Positions 31,771 through 40,919 of a stretch of 64,000 bases of DNA are shown one piece after another. Within the stretch, counting starts at the first letter, position 1. Each line of letters opens with the position of its first letter. Position numbers and translations under genes: made by a program. Location of the stretch: the NCBI GenBank assembly GCA_041748655.1, contig JBGTCV010000136.1, positions 1-64,000 on the forward strand, given 5' to 3'. The notes below the pieces were generated by a model. The model worked only from the letters and a program-made list of their open reading frames with translations. It was not told the origin of the DNA and did no database searches. The DNA comes from Leptofilum sp041748655. GTDB taxonomy: Bacteria > Chloroflexota > Anaerolineae > Promineifilales > Promineifilaceae.

Positions 31771-32694
31771 TTACTGCGCCAGGTAATACGGTTTTGCCTG
31801 GTTGCTTACGCTGACATATTGCGGGGTAAGCCCCTGCGCCAGCAATTCCTCTACGATGGTTTCATATACAACTAATTTCTGTAACATGTCGGTGCCGGTG
31901 CCGAAGAAAACGCGCCAGCCACGGCCGTCCTGGAAGCTGAGTCCGCTGGACGGCCGGTAAAAGAGCCTGTCGATGTTGGGCCGCAGCTGCTTGAGCTGGA
32001 GCGCCCCAGCCAGCACGTCGTGCGGTATGAAGTGGGCGTTGGGGTTGATGGTTTCGACGCCCACTTCCCCTTCGGTGGCGGTGGTGGTGGCAACGGCCGT
32101 TTCCACCCCTGCCGCACCTGGCTCCACTTCCGATTGAATCATCAACAAGCCCAATGATGCCGACCGGGCCGGAATCAGCCGCCCGGTGCGCGTGACCCAA
32201 TATTGATTACTGCCCTCGATCCAAATCGCAATCGGCGAATCTTCCGTCACGTTGATCTGCACCTGGTTGGGCCAGGTTAGCGTTACCGTGGCGGAAATGA
32301 TGCCGGGCACGTTGTCCATGATCTCCTGGGCGGCCATGCCCGGGTGTGCCGCAAAAATATGCGATCCAGCCAGATGGCTGGCCTGAACTACCTCTGTGGC
32401 TGGTATAGAGATGACGCCTTCGACGGGAACGGCCGTTACATAAAAGTTCTCATCCATGCCGATGAGCGTCAGCGCATAGATAGAAAGCGCCAGCAGCCCC
32501 AGGCTGAGCCAGCGGGCCGACAGCACTATCTGCCGCAGGCTGGCCAAAGGCAGCCGTACCCGTGTCTGGTTGCGCCGACGGCGACGACGCGCATTTTTGG
32601 GCACGTGCAGGCGTGGCAGCGGTATGGCAGAATCCATGCGCCGCATCTTGGGCTGTTTGCGTAGGCGTTTTGGCTGGTTCTCTCGTTGTTTCAT
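31771..32694 (-). CDS. ftsQ: FtsQ/DivIB-type division protein
   Basis: A 307-residue bitopic membrane protein with a basic cytoplasmic start (many Arg/Lys up to about residue 50), one membrane helix, and an outside POTRA domain (V-E-G-V-I-S-I-P-A-T-E-V). FtsQ links early and late divisome proteins with FtsL and FtsB. A low-complexity insert near residues 190-215 (T-T-A-T-E-G-E-V-G-V-E) is unusual. No ribosome site is clear. Position between ddl and ftsA matches the conserved dcw order. Confidence 0.9.
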   Translation of the reverse strand: MKQRENQPKRLRKQPKMRRMDSAIPLPRLHVPKNARRRRRRNQTRVRLPLASLRQIVLSARWLSLGLLALSIYALTLIGMDENFYVTAVPVEGVISIPATEVVQASHLAGSHIFAAHPGMAAQEIMDNVPGIISATVTLTWPNQVQINVTEDSPIAIWIEGSNQYWVTRTGRLIPARSASLGLLMIQSEVEPGAAGVETAVATTTATEGEVGVETINPNAHFIPHDVLAGALQLKQLRPNIDRLFYRPSSGLSFQDGRGWRVFFGTGTDMLQKLVVYETIVEELLAQGLTPQYVSVSNQAKPYYLAQ

Positions 32695-32703
32695 AAGATA
32701 GTT

Positions 32704-32765
32704 ATCAAAGATTTCGCAGATTTATCAGATTATTAATCTTTTCAATCTGCGGAATCTGTTGATTC
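32704..32765. repeat. AAAGATTTCGCAGATT-family repeat overlapping the ddl 3' end
   Basis: ATCAAAGATTTCGCAGATT on the left pairs with AATCTGCGGAATCTGTTGAT on the right. The right arm encodes the last residues of Ddl (S-T-D-S-A-D) and its stop codon at 32742-32744. A perfect relative is at 59692-59751. Confidence 0.82.
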
Positions 32766-33872
32766 AAAGCTCTTTTTTAGAGATTCTTTCTCTTTGTGCC
32801 GCTCAAGAGCCAGGTCAATTAATTTGTCCAGCAGCTGGCTGTAGGGCAGGCCGCTGGCTTCCCACAGCTTGGGATACATGGAGATGCGGGTGAAGCCGGG
32901 AATGGTGTTGATTTCGTTCAGGTAAAGACGGCCGTTTGCCACATCCATCAATAAATCGACCCGGCCCAAACCGGCGCAATCAATCGCCTGGTATGCTTGG
33001 ACGGCTAAACGGCGCACTTCGTCACTTTGCGCCTCGGTTAAATTGGCCGGAATGATCAGCTCAGAATCGTCGCTGACGTATTTGGCCACGTAATCGTAAA
33101 AGTCGCGGCGGGGGCGCACTTCGCCCACCACGCTGGCCATCGGCTTGTCGTTGCCCAGCACCGACACTTCCAGCTCGCGCACCGTCACGCCTTGCTCCAC
33201 CACAATGCGCCGGTCGTAGCTGGCAGCTTCCGCCAGCCCGGCACGCAGCTCATCACGATTGCTGCATTTGCTGATGCCCACGCTGGAGCCTAAATTGGCC
33301 GGTTTGGTAAAGACCGGGTAGGCCAGAATCGCCTCAATTTCGGCCAAAATTTCATCGGGACGGCTGCGCCAATCGCCACTTTGCACCAGCCGCCAGGGCA
33401 AGACGGGCAGCCCGCTGGCGGTCATGACATGCTTGAAAATCGCTTTGTCCATGCCCACGGCCGAACCAACCACACCGGCACCCACGTAAGGCAGATTAGC
33501 CAGCTCCAGCAAGCCCTGGACGGTACCATCCTCGCCATACGGGCCGTGCAGTACCGGGAAAACGATGTCGAGCTGGGAAACGGCCGTTAAGCCCCCACCC
33601 CCACTCTCATCCAGCTGCATCAACCCCATCGCTTTGGGGTCTGGCAGCAGAGTGGCACGATGGCTGCTGATTTTGCCTTCGGTCAGGGTGCCCACCACGT
33701 CGCCGGTGAGCCAACGGCCGTTTTTGTCAATGCCAATCGGAATCACCTCATACTTGTCCGGGTTCAAGGCGCGCATCACCGACTGCGCCGAATTGAGCGA
33801 CACCTCATGCTCGCCCGACCGTCCACCGAAAATAACGCCAACCTTTAACTTACGCTTCCCGTTCTCGTTCAT
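32742..33872 (-). CDS. ddl: D-alanine--D-alanine ligase
   Basis: A 376-residue ATP-grasp enzyme that makes the D-Ala-D-Ala dipeptide for MurF. Motifs: G-G-R-S-G-E-H-E-V-S near the start, H-G-P-Y-G-E-D-G-T-V-Q-G, and the C-terminal N-E-I-N-T-I-P-G-F-T. The last six residues are written by an intergenic repeat that runs into the gene, so the tail is probably dispensable. There is no clear ribosome site. The gene lies between murB and ftsQ in the dcw order. Confidence 0.96.
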   Translation of the reverse strand: MNENGKRKLKVGVIFGGRSGEHEVSLNSAQSVMRALNPDKYEVIPIGIDKNGRWLTGDVVGTLTEGKISSHRATLLPDPKAMGLMQLDESGGGGLTAVSQLDIVFPVLHGPYGEDGTVQGLLELANLPYVGAGVVGSAVGMDKAIFKHVMTASGLPVLPWRLVQSGDWRSRPDEILAEIEAILAYPVFTKPANLGSSVGISKCSNRDELRAGLAEAASYDRRIVVEQGVTVRELEVSVLGNDKPMASVVGEVRPRRDFYDYVAKYVSDDSELIIPANLTEAQSDEVRRLAVQAYQAIDCAGLGRVDLLMDVANGRLYLNEINTIPGFTRISMYPKLWEASGLPYSQLLDKLIDLALERHKEKESLKKSFESTDSAD

Positions 33873-33886
33873 AAAAATATTTGCAC

Positions 33887-33926
33887 TTGAGCAATTAGGT
33901 AATTAAGTAATTGCCCAATTACTCAA
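33887..33926. repeat. TAATTGAG-family repeat at the murB 3' end
   Basis: TTGAGCAATTAGGTAATT pairs with AATTGCCCAATTACTCAA. The murB stop (TAA at 33921-33919 on the minus strand) and last Glu codon are part of the right arm. Confidence 0.78.
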
Positions 33927-34875
33927 AGTCCCAATCGCCAATCAGTTCCACTTCCAGCTCCAGCTCCACGCCAAACTTCTCGCGGACGCTGTTCCACGCT
34001 TCGGCAATGAGGGCGCGAATATCTTCGGCCGTGGCGTCGCCGTCGCTGACAAAAAAGTTGGCGTGCTTTTCCGAAATTTGGGCACCGCCGACGCGGAACC
34101 CTTTCAGGCCAGCCGCCTCAATCAAATAGCCCGCGTAATAATTTTCTGGATTCTTAAACATCGAGCCGACCGTCGCGCCGCCGGGCTGGGTTTGTTTGCG
34201 GTGGGCGGTAAAGCCGTCGGCGCGAGCCATAAGCACGTCTACCGGCTCTGGCGTCAGCTCCAGCTCGGCGCTGAGCACTACCCGGCGGGAAAGTTCCCGT
34301 TTTTGTTCCTGCTTCAGGATGCTGTCCCGGTAGCCATAATTCATCTCTGAATTGCTGTAGATGCGTTGGCCGCGCCCTGGTTCCCAGATGACGGCGGCGC
34401 GTAAATTGCTGTCCATGTCGGAGCCGTGGGCCCCGGAGTTGCCCACCACCGCGCCGCCCACCGTGCCCGGCACGCCAACGGCCCATTCCAGACCGCCCAG
34501 CCCTTTGCCAATGCACTGCCGCGCCAGCGAGGAGAGGTTCATGCCGGATTCAACGGTGCAAATGACATTCGCGCCGGTGTGGCGGAAGCTGATGTGGCGG
34601 GCTTTGTTCATGATGACCAGGCCGCTAATGCCATATTCAGAGACGAGAATGTTGGAGCCACCGCCGAGCAGGGTGTAGGGGATACGTTTTTGGTAGGCGA
34701 TGGTAACGGCCGTTTCCAACTCTGTCGCACTGTTCACCACCAAAAAGAGCTGCGCCGGGCCGCCCACACGGGCCGAGGTGTACCGCGCCAACGGTTCGTC
34801 CAGCTTCAGCCGGTCGCCAAACGCTGCCTGAAATTCCTGAATAGCCGATACCCGAATTGAGGTTCTCACGTTCAT
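33919..34875 (-). CDS. murB: UDP-N-acetylenolpyruvoylglucosamine reductase
   Basis: A 318-residue FAD enzyme that reduces UDP-GlcNAc-enolpyruvate to UDP-MurNAc. Motifs: T-S-A-R-V-G-G-P-A-Q-L-F-L near the start, G-G-G-S-N-I-L-V-S, P-G-T-V-G-G-A-V-V-G-N-S-G-A-H-G, and R-D-S-I-L-K. G-S-M-F-K-N-P near the end is typical. The start overlaps the murC stop by four bases (ATGA), so translation is coupled. Its final codons lie in an intergenic repeat. Confidence 0.96.
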   Translation of the reverse strand: MNVRTSIRVSAIQEFQAAFGDRLKLDEPLARYTSARVGGPAQLFLVVNSATELETAVTIAYQKRIPYTLLGGGSNILVSEYGISGLVIMNKARHISFRHTGANVICTVESGMNLSSLARQCIGKGLGGLEWAVGVPGTVGGAVVGNSGAHGSDMDSNLRAAVIWEPGRGQRIYSNSEMNYGYRDSILKQEQKRELSRRVVLSAELELTPEPVDVLMARADGFTAHRKQTQPGGATVGSMFKNPENYYAGYLIEAAGLKGFRVGGAQISEKHANFFVSDGDATAEDIRALIAEAWNSVREKFGVELELEVELIGDWDFE

Positions 34876-36296
34876 GCATCACTCCACAGTTGAATGCCTG
34901 CTAAAACTTGCTGGGCCACTTTGTTGCCGTCGCCCGCACCCAGCGTCAACACCACATCGTGCGGCCGCACCCGGTCCAAAATATATTTGGCCGCATCGTC
35001 CAGATTGGGAATGTGAATGGCGGCTGGATGGTTCATCGTTTCCAGCACAACGGCCGTATCCAGTCCCAGCGAATCACTTTCCCGGCTTTTGTAAATGTCC
35101 AGCGCCACCAACCTGTCCGCCTCGGCAAAGCAGGTGGCAAATTTGTCCAGCAGCAGTTTGGTGCGGCTGAAGGTGTGTGGCTGCCACACTGCCCAAATGC
35201 GCCGCCCCGGGTAGCGCTGCCGTGCCGCTTTCAGCGTCACCTCAATCTCGGTGGGGTGGTGAGCGTAATCATCAATGATGGTCACGCTGGCCACCTCGCC
35301 GATCAGCTCGAAGCGGCGGTTGACCCCGCTAAAGCTGCCCAGCGCGGCCCGAATCACGTTGAAATCGACGCCTAAATCGGTGGCTACGATAATCGCCGCC
35401 AGGGCGTTGAGCACGTTGTGTTCACCCGGCAGGCGCAGCCGGGCCAGGCCAATCATCTGCCCCTCGGTTTCCACCAGAAAATCGGTGCCGCCCAGCTGGT
35501 TGGGGCGCAAATCGAGCGCCAGGTAATCGGCTTTGGGCTGCTTGCCTTCGGCGGGGCTGATGGCGTAGGTGCTGGTTTCAATGCCAGACAGATCGAGCTT
35601 TTCCAGCAGGACGGCCGTTCCCGGGTCCGTGGCGCAGGCCACCAGATGGCCTCCTTCGGGCAGCAGCCCGGCAAACTGCTCAAAAGCGGCCTGGTAATCT
35701 GCCTCGCTGGGAAAAATATCTGGGTGATCATGCTCGATGTTGGTGATAATGGCCACTTCCGGCTTCAGCCCCAGAAACATATGGTCATACTCGTCCGCTT
35801 CTACCACAAAATAGTCGCCTTCACCGAAACGGCCGTTTGTGCCCAATGAAGGCAAAATTCCGCCCACAATTACCGTTGGGTCCAGCTCCGCTTCCATCAG
35901 GATGTGGGCCAACATGCCGGTGGTGGTCGTTTTGCCGTGCGTCCCGGCAATGGCAATGCCAATCCGGTCAGTCATCAGGTGGCCTAAAAAGTCAGACCGC
36001 TTCATCACCGAAACTTCGGCGGCGCGAGCGGCTTGCAGCTCTGGGTTTGTCTCTGGAATGGCGGAAGAAATGACGACCAGATCGGCTCCGGCGATGTTTT
36101 CTGCCTGATGACCTTCGTAAATGGTAGCGCCTGCGGTTTGCAAAGCGGCCGTCATCTCATTCACCTGCTGGTCAGAGCCAGAGACGACAAAGCCGCGCCC
36201 CAGCAGTACCCGGGCAATGGCCGAGATACCCGATCCGCCAATGCCGATCAGATGAATGTGCATATTTGGCTGCAAAGCAAACGGTTTATCACTCAT
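34872..36296 (-). CDS. murC: UDP-N-acetylmuramate--L-alanine ligase
   Basis: A 474-residue Mur ligase that adds L-Ala to UDP-MurNAc. The N-terminus has H-L-I-G-I-G-G-S-G-I-S-A-I-A-R. The ATP loop is G-T-H-G-K-T-T-T-T-G, with the later E-A-D-E-Y-D and D-D-Y-A-H-H-P-T-E. I use the ATG at 36296 because family members begin about ten residues before the Gly-rich loop; a GTG at 36320 is also in frame. It is coupled to murB by an ATGA overlap. Confidence 0.96.
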   Translation of the reverse strand: MSDKPFALQPNMHIHLIGIGGSGISAIARVLLGRGFVVSGSDQQVNEMTAALQTAGATIYEGHQAENIAGADLVVISSAIPETNPELQAARAAEVSVMKRSDFLGHLMTDRIGIAIAGTHGKTTTTGMLAHILMEAELDPTVIVGGILPSLGTNGRFGEGDYFVVEADEYDHMFLGLKPEVAIITNIEHDHPDIFPSEADYQAAFEQFAGLLPEGGHLVACATDPGTAVLLEKLDLSGIETSTYAISPAEGKQPKADYLALDLRPNQLGGTDFLVETEGQMIGLARLRLPGEHNVLNALAAIIVATDLGVDFNVIRAALGSFSGVNRRFELIGEVASVTIIDDYAHHPTEIEVTLKAARQRYPGRRIWAVWQPHTFSRTKLLLDKFATCFAEADRLVALDIYKSRESDSLGLDTAVVLETMNHPAAIHIPNLDDAAKYILDRVRPHDVVLTLGAGDGNKVAQQVLAGIQLWSDA

Positions 36297-36353
36297 CTCT
36301 AAAAACAAATCCTGAATCACAACTCTAAATTTCCTACCAACTTATCATTTATC

Positions 36354-36457
36354 AGGAACACAGAGTTTCGCTGAGAGGAACGGAGTTACACAGAGAAAAA
36401 GAAAATCTCCCAAACCTCTGCGTAACTCTGTGGTTCCTCTGTGAAACTCTGCGTTCC
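36354..36457. repeat. CACAGAGTTTC-family repeat between the CvpA-like gene and murC
   Basis: AGGAACACAGAGTTTCGCTGAG and the GGAACGGAGTTACACAGAG words pair with CTCTGCGTAACTCTGTGGTTCC and CTCTGTGAAACTCTGCGTTCC words. The array ends 5 bases beyond the CvpA-like stop codon. Confidence 0.83.
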
Positions 36458-36462
36458 CGCTT

Positions 36463-37041
36463 TTAAATCATCACGATAATGACAAACAAAAAGACAATGA
36501 CCACCAAAAACGGTAAATAAGGCGACAGCAGCGGCAGCGGCAGCCGTGCCATCAATGTGTCTAGTCCGGCCGTTACGTCGGGGCGGGCCAAAATGGAAAA
36601 ATCAAACGGATACGGTTCGCCAAGGGGCAGCCGTATCCAATCACCGGTTGCCTGAACGCGGTACTCTAAAAATGACCAAAGCGACCCGATGATCAAATAG
36701 CCATTGAGCGAACCAACGATCAGCCCCAGCAGCTTATCCTGGAAATTATCACGCACCCGCAGCCTTTCCCCAAATCGGGCACCCGCAAAGGCTGGTCCCT
36801 GGTAGCTAAAAAAGGCAATTACCAAATGCAAAATGGCCAGATAGTAAAACCTCTGCCGATCAGGTGGAACGGCGCCGCTAGTTGGCGCAAAACCTATCAG
36901 CAGGTTGCCGAACTGGTTGATGGCAAACAACGAAAGGATGAGTCCAGAAGTAGCAATCACCTCGCGCGTCCAGCCGCGCAAGGAGCCAATAACGGCAAAA
37001 AATAGAATCATTAACCAAAAAAGTGTTCCCAAACTTAACAT
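36463..37041 (-). CDS. CvpA-like membrane protein in the dcw cluster
   Basis: A 192-residue protein with about four hydrophobic segments. The first part, I-G-S-L-R-G-W-T-R-E-V-I-A-T-S-G, fits the CvpA (colicin V production) family signature of a helix followed by G-x-x-R-G-x-x-R-E. A last strongly hydrophobic segment closes the protein. Its AAGGAG site lies in the end of murG, four bases away, so the two are cotranscribed. A membrane protein here, between murG and murC, is not part of the classical dcw set. CvpA proteins have been linked to envelope integrity; the role here is open. Confidence 0.72.
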   Translation of the reverse strand: MLSLGTLFWLMILFFAVIGSLRGWTREVIATSGLILSLFAINQFGNLLIGFAPTSGAVPPDRQRFYYLAILHLVIAFFSYQGPAFAGARFGERLRVRDNFQDKLLGLIVGSLNGYLIIGSLWSFLEYRVQATGDWIRLPLGEPYPFDFSILARPDVTAGLDTLMARLPLPLLSPYLPFLVVIVFLFVIIVMI

Positions 37042-37045
37042 GGTC

Positions 37046-38164
37046 TCACTCCTTCTCGCTGCCTTTGGCTACAGTTTCAATCAAGCTGGCCAGATTCTCT
37101 GCCCCGTTGGGAATATCCAAAGCGTGGGCAGCCTGGCTCATTTGGGTCAATTTGTCCGGGTCTGCCATGAGCGTTTGGATGGTTGGCAGCAGATGATAAT
37201 CCAAGGTTTCGTCGGTGAGCTGTACGGCCGTTCCTCTTTCCACCAAATAATCGGCATTCACCTTCTGATAGCGCCACGCCCAGGCCAGCGGCACCAAAAT
37301 CGACGGCAGGCTGAAGGCGGGCGTTTCGCCCAACATGCTGGCTCCGGCGCGGGCCACCACCAGGTCGGCGGCGCGGAAGGCGTGCCCCATCTCATCGTGC
37401 AGGTACGGATACGGCCGATAAAATTCCCGCAGCGCTTGCGGCAAGGTTTTGGCGCTGCTGGCCACCTCGTTCCAGGTAAACGTGCCGCTGATATGAATAA
37501 TCTGCATCGTTTGCAGCAGTTCCGGTAAGATTTTTATCAGGGCGCGGTTGAGCGCCTGCGCCCCGCGACTGCCGCCAAAAACCATCAGGGTGGGGCGGCC
37601 TGGCTGCAAATCGAAGGCGGCCAGCGCCGCTTCCTGGCTTAGCTCGGCCGCAGCCCGTAGCTCTGGGCGTACCGGGTAGCCGGTCACCACCAGCTTATCG
37701 GCGGGCACAAAGGCGGCGGAGCCATCGGTGGTGGCACCCACTTTTTGGGCGTAGCGCAGCGAAAACTGAATCGACTGCCCTGGTTCTACATCGGGCAGAT
37801 AAATGGCAATGGGTACGCCCAGCCAGCGGCAGGCCAAAGTGAAAGGGAATGCCATGTAGCCGCCCGTCATAAACATGACGTCGGGGCGGAAGCGGCGCAC
37901 CAGTTGGAGCGCCTTGCCCACGCTGAGCAGCAGCTTACCGCCGTTGATCACCTTGCGGTGCAGAGGTACGCCTGCAATGGCCCCACCGACGATGGTTTCC
38001 AGCCGTATGCCTGCTCTAGGGACTAAGGTTTGTTCCATTTCACCTTTTGTGCCGACCCACAAAATATTTTTGGTGGGCCAGCCTTTGTTGCGTAGTGCGG
38101 TGGCGGCTGCCAGGGCCGGGTAGATGCCGCCGCCGGTGCCGCCAGCGCAAATGAGTACGCGCAT
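37046..38164 (-). CDS. murG: MurG, lipid II-forming N-acetylglucosaminyltransferase
   Basis: A 372-residue GT-B glycosyltransferase that turns lipid I into lipid II on the inner membrane face. The start has C-A-G-G-T-G-G-G-I-Y-P-A-L-A, matching the Gly-rich loop with G-I-Y in place of the common G-H-x-x-P. F-G-G-S-R-G-A-Q-A-L-N and A-R-A-G-A-S-M-L-G-E are further landmarks. The gene begins two bases after the ftsW stop and ends four bases before the CvpA-like start. Confidence 0.95.
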   Translation of the reverse strand: MRVLICAGGTGGGIYPALAAATALRNKGWPTKNILWVGTKGEMEQTLVPRAGIRLETIVGGAIAGVPLHRKVINGGKLLLSVGKALQLVRRFRPDVMFMTGGYMAFPFTLACRWLGVPIAIYLPDVEPGQSIQFSLRYAQKVGATTDGSAAFVPADKLVVTGYPVRPELRAAAELSQEAALAAFDLQPGRPTLMVFGGSRGAQALNRALIKILPELLQTMQIIHISGTFTWNEVASSAKTLPQALREFYRPYPYLHDEMGHAFRAADLVVARAGASMLGETPAFSLPSILVPLAWAWRYQKVNADYLVERGTAVQLTDETLDYHLLPTIQTLMADPDKLTQMSQAAHALDIPNGAENLASLIETVAKGSEKE

Positions 38165-38166
38165 GT

Positions 38167-39393
38167 TTAGAACCTGTCTGTGGTAGACGGCCGTTTACCC
38201 CGCCGTCCTTTACTGCCACTTTGCCGCCGTTCGTTGGCATCGCTGGTTTGCGGCCGTTTTTGCAGCGCTGAATCTCGCGAGACGTTGAGCAGTACCCCTA
38301 CGGCTATCATAGAGACGGTCAGGGAGGTACCACCGTAGCTTAAAAATGGCAGCGGAATGCCGGTAAAGGGAATAATGGCCGTAATTACCGCAATATTGAT
38401 AAATGCCTGGTACACAATCCAGCAGGTGATGCCCAATGCCAGCAAAAAGCCGAAGCTGTCACGAGCGCGAACGGCCGTACGCAGCCCGCGCCACACCAGC
38501 ATCCCCAGCAGCCCAATGACCAGCAGCGTGCCCGCCAACCCCAGTTCCTCGCCCAAAATGGCAAAGACACCATCTGTGTGGGCAAAAGGCAGCGGGCCAA
38601 ACTTCTGGGTGCTTTCGCCCAGCCCTACGCCAAAATAGCCCCCGCGCCCCAGGGCAATCAGCGACTGCTGGACGTGCCAGCTGGCCTGATACGGATCAGA
38701 AAGCGCCGTCGTATAAGCATCGACACGCTCCTGGGCATGGGGAAGCGTGTTAATCAAAATCAGGAAGACAGAACCGCCCAGCAGCCCGGCCACGGCAAAC
38801 TGTCGCCAATCGGCTCCGGCCACAAAAAAGAGGGTAAAGCTGATCAGGGCAATGAGCCCGGCCGTGCTCAAATCTGGCTGGCGCACAATAAGGGCACAAA
38901 CCACGCCCACAATAATGGAAAAAGGCAGCAGGCCATAAGTGAGCAGCTTGATCCGGTCCCCCTTGCTGGAGAGCCAGTGAGCGATGTAGATAATCATGGC
39001 CAGCTTGGCAATTTCGGACGGCTGGTAGGAATCGTTGTACAAACCGCGCTGCGCCCCTAGCTCAGAAATGCTGCTGAAAAAGAGGACAACCACCAACCCC
39101 AGCAGCGTCACGCCCAAAATCGGCACCGAGAAGCGGCGTAAGATGTGGTAATCGAACTGCATAACGCTCACCATGCCTACAAAGCCCAGCCCCAGCGCCA
39201 AAAACTGACGCCGGAAGTAGTAGGTGGCATCATCCTGGAAGCGCAGGCCGTAATCAAAGGTGGTGCTGTACACCATGAGCATGCCCAAAACGAGCAGCCC
39301 GGCCACGGCCAGCAGCAGCCAGTAATCAAACCGGAAGCGCAAAACCGGATTCACGAGATTGCTTCTTTTACGAACGATGTTGACTGTGGTCAT
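38167..39393 (-). CDS. ftsW: FtsW, SEDS peptidoglycan polymerase
   Basis: A 408-residue SEDS protein with about ten membrane helices. Landmarks: Y-Q-P-S-E-I-A-K-L-A-M, V-R-Q-P-D-L-S-T-A, and the end L-P-F-L-S-Y-G-G-T-S-L. With the class B PBP at 43418-45112 it should form the septal synthase. The protein ends in a basic tail. Position between murD and murG is the conserved place of ftsW. A second SEDS gene next to min is taken as rodA. Confidence 0.95.
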   Translation of the reverse strand: MTTVNIVRKRSNLVNPVLRFRFDYWLLLAVAGLLVLGMLMVYSTTFDYGLRFQDDATYYFRRQFLALGLGFVGMVSVMQFDYHILRRFSVPILGVTLLGLVVVLFFSSISELGAQRGLYNDSYQPSEIAKLAMIIYIAHWLSSKGDRIKLLTYGLLPFSIIVGVVCALIVRQPDLSTAGLIALISFTLFFVAGADWRQFAVAGLLGGSVFLILINTLPHAQERVDAYTTALSDPYQASWHVQQSLIALGRGGYFGVGLGESTQKFGPLPFAHTDGVFAILGEELGLAGTLLVIGLLGMLVWRGLRTAVRARDSFGFLLALGITCWIVYQAFINIAVITAIIPFTGIPLPFLSYGGTSLTVSMIAVGVLLNVSRDSALQKRPQTSDANERRQSGSKGRRGKRPSTTDRF

Positions 39394-39413
39394 ATCTAAA
39401 TCCTGTCGGATTT

Positions 39414-39473
39414 GTAATTAGGTAATTGGGTAATTGGGTAATTAATTACTCAATTACTCAGTTACTCAATTAC
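39414..39473. repeat. TAATTGGG-family inverted repeat between murD and ftsW
   Basis: Four GGTAATT/GGGTAATT words run into four ATTACTCA/GTTACTCA words, making a dyad with almost no loop. Confidence 0.85.
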
Positions 39474-39494
39474 TTTTCACTTATCACTTTTCAC

Positions 39495-40844
39495 TTACAA
39501 CTCACTCACAATCTGCCGGAACAACTGCCCGCGCTCTTCAAAATCGAAGAAGGCGTCGTAGCTGGTGCCGCCGGGGGAAAGCAGAACAATGTCGCCGGAA
39601 ACGGCCGTTTCCGCCGCCAATTCCACTGCTTCTGCCACCGTTTTTACCTGTCTGAAGTCAGGATGATGGCAGTTGGCCAATTTTTGGGCCAGCATGTCGG
39701 CCAGGTCGCCAAACAGAATGACCGATTTCACCCGCTGCGTCACCGTTTGTGCCCAGACGTCCCACTCCATTGCCTTGTCGCGGCCGCCCGCCAGCAGGAT
39801 GAGCGGCTCGTTGAAGGCGTTCAGCGCCGCCAGGGCGCGTTCCGGGGCGGTGGCGATGGAGTCGTTGATCCACTGTACGCCCCGCCGGGTGCGCACCAGC
39901 TCCAACCGGTGCTCCACGCCGCGGAAGGTGCGAATGGCGTGGGCGATTGCCTCTGTGGGAATCCCGGCAGAGTCGGCCAGGGCGGCGGCTGCCAGCACGT
40001 TGAGTAAATTATGGCGGCCGCGCAGCTGCACATCCTCTACCCGGCAAACCATTTTTTCAGCGCCGTTGCGGATGAGGATACGGCCGTCTTGCACCATCGC
40101 CCCTTCTGTTACTTCATTTACCAGGCTAAACAACCGCAGCTTGCCGCGCACAATGGCGCTCAACGCCAGCGATCCGGCGTCGTCGGCGCATAACACCGAG
40201 ATGTCATCGGCCGTTTGGTGGCGCAAAATGTTGGCTTTGGCGTTGGCGTACGCCTTCATCGTCTTGTGCCGGTCCAGGTGGTTGGGCGTAATGTTCAGCA
40301 CGGTGGCGATGTGCGGGCTGCGGTCCCAAATCTCTAGCTGGAAGCTGGACAGCTCCTGCACCACCACGTCATCCGGCTCCATTTTGTGCAGATCGGCGAT
40401 GAGCGGCTGGCCGATGTTGCCGCCAACCCAGGTGCGCCGCCCGGCAACCTGGCTCATGACGCCCGTGAGGGCCGTGGTGGTGGTTTTGCCTGCCGAACCG
40501 GTGATGCCGATAACGGCCGTTGGCGTCCGCTTGGTAAATTCCAGCGAATCATTGGTAATCGGCAAGCCTTTGGCCTGGGCTGCCTGCACCAGCGGCGCTT
40601 CCAGCGGCACCCCGCCACTTATGGCTAAAATATCGGCCTCGTCTATAAGTTCCATCGGATGTTCTCCTAACACATACCGGATATCCAGTCCGTTCAATTC
40701 GTCCAAAATATCCCGCAGCTTTTCTGCCGGGCGCAAATCGGTAATCGTCACAGCTGCACCCACTTCGGCGGCAAACCGGGCCAGCGCCTTGCCCTGCCGC
40801 GCCAGTCCGAGAATGAGAAGTCGTTTGCCATTAAAATCGTCCAT
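39495..40844 (-). CDS. murD: UDP-N-acetylmuramoyl-L-alanine--D-glutamate ligase
   Basis: A 449-residue Mur ligase that adds D-Glu. The ATP loop is I-T-G-S-A-G-K-T-T-T, with L-E-I-W-D-R-S-P-H and N-I-T-P-N-H-L-D-R-H, then N-D-S-I-A-T-A-P-E-R and L-A-G-G-R-D-K. The ATG at 40844 is chosen: upstream codons fall inside an intergenic repeat, so a longer frame to 40877 is unlikely. Order mraY-murD-ftsW is conserved. Confidence 0.96.
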   Translation of the reverse strand: MDDFNGKRLLILGLARQGKALARFAAEVGAAVTITDLRPAEKLRDILDELNGLDIRYVLGEHPMELIDEADILAISGGVPLEAPLVQAAQAKGLPITNDSLEFTKRTPTAVIGITGSAGKTTTTALTGVMSQVAGRRTWVGGNIGQPLIADLHKMEPDDVVVQELSSFQLEIWDRSPHIATVLNITPNHLDRHKTMKAYANAKANILRHQTADDISVLCADDAGSLALSAIVRGKLRLFSLVNEVTEGAMVQDGRILIRNGAEKMVCRVEDVQLRGRHNLLNVLAAAALADSAGIPTEAIAHAIRTFRGVEHRLELVRTRRGVQWINDSIATAPERALAALNAFNEPLILLAGGRDKAMEWDVWAQTVTQRVKSVILFGDLADMLAQKLANCHHPDFRQVKTVAEAVELAAETAVSGDIVLLSPGGTSYDAFFDFEERGQLFRQIVSEL

Positions 40845-40848
40845 TTTT

Positions 40849-40919
40849 GGTAATTGGTAATGAAGTAATTGGGTCATTGAGTAATTTCGTAATTACCCAA
40901 TTACTCAGTTACTCAATGA
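40849..40919. repeat. TAATTGGG-family inverted repeat between mraY and murD
   Basis: GGTAATT, GAAGTAATTGGGTCATTGAGTAATT words pair with AATTACCCAATTACTCAGTTACTCAATGAC. The right side stops exactly at the mraY stop codon (40920-40922). Confidence 0.85.
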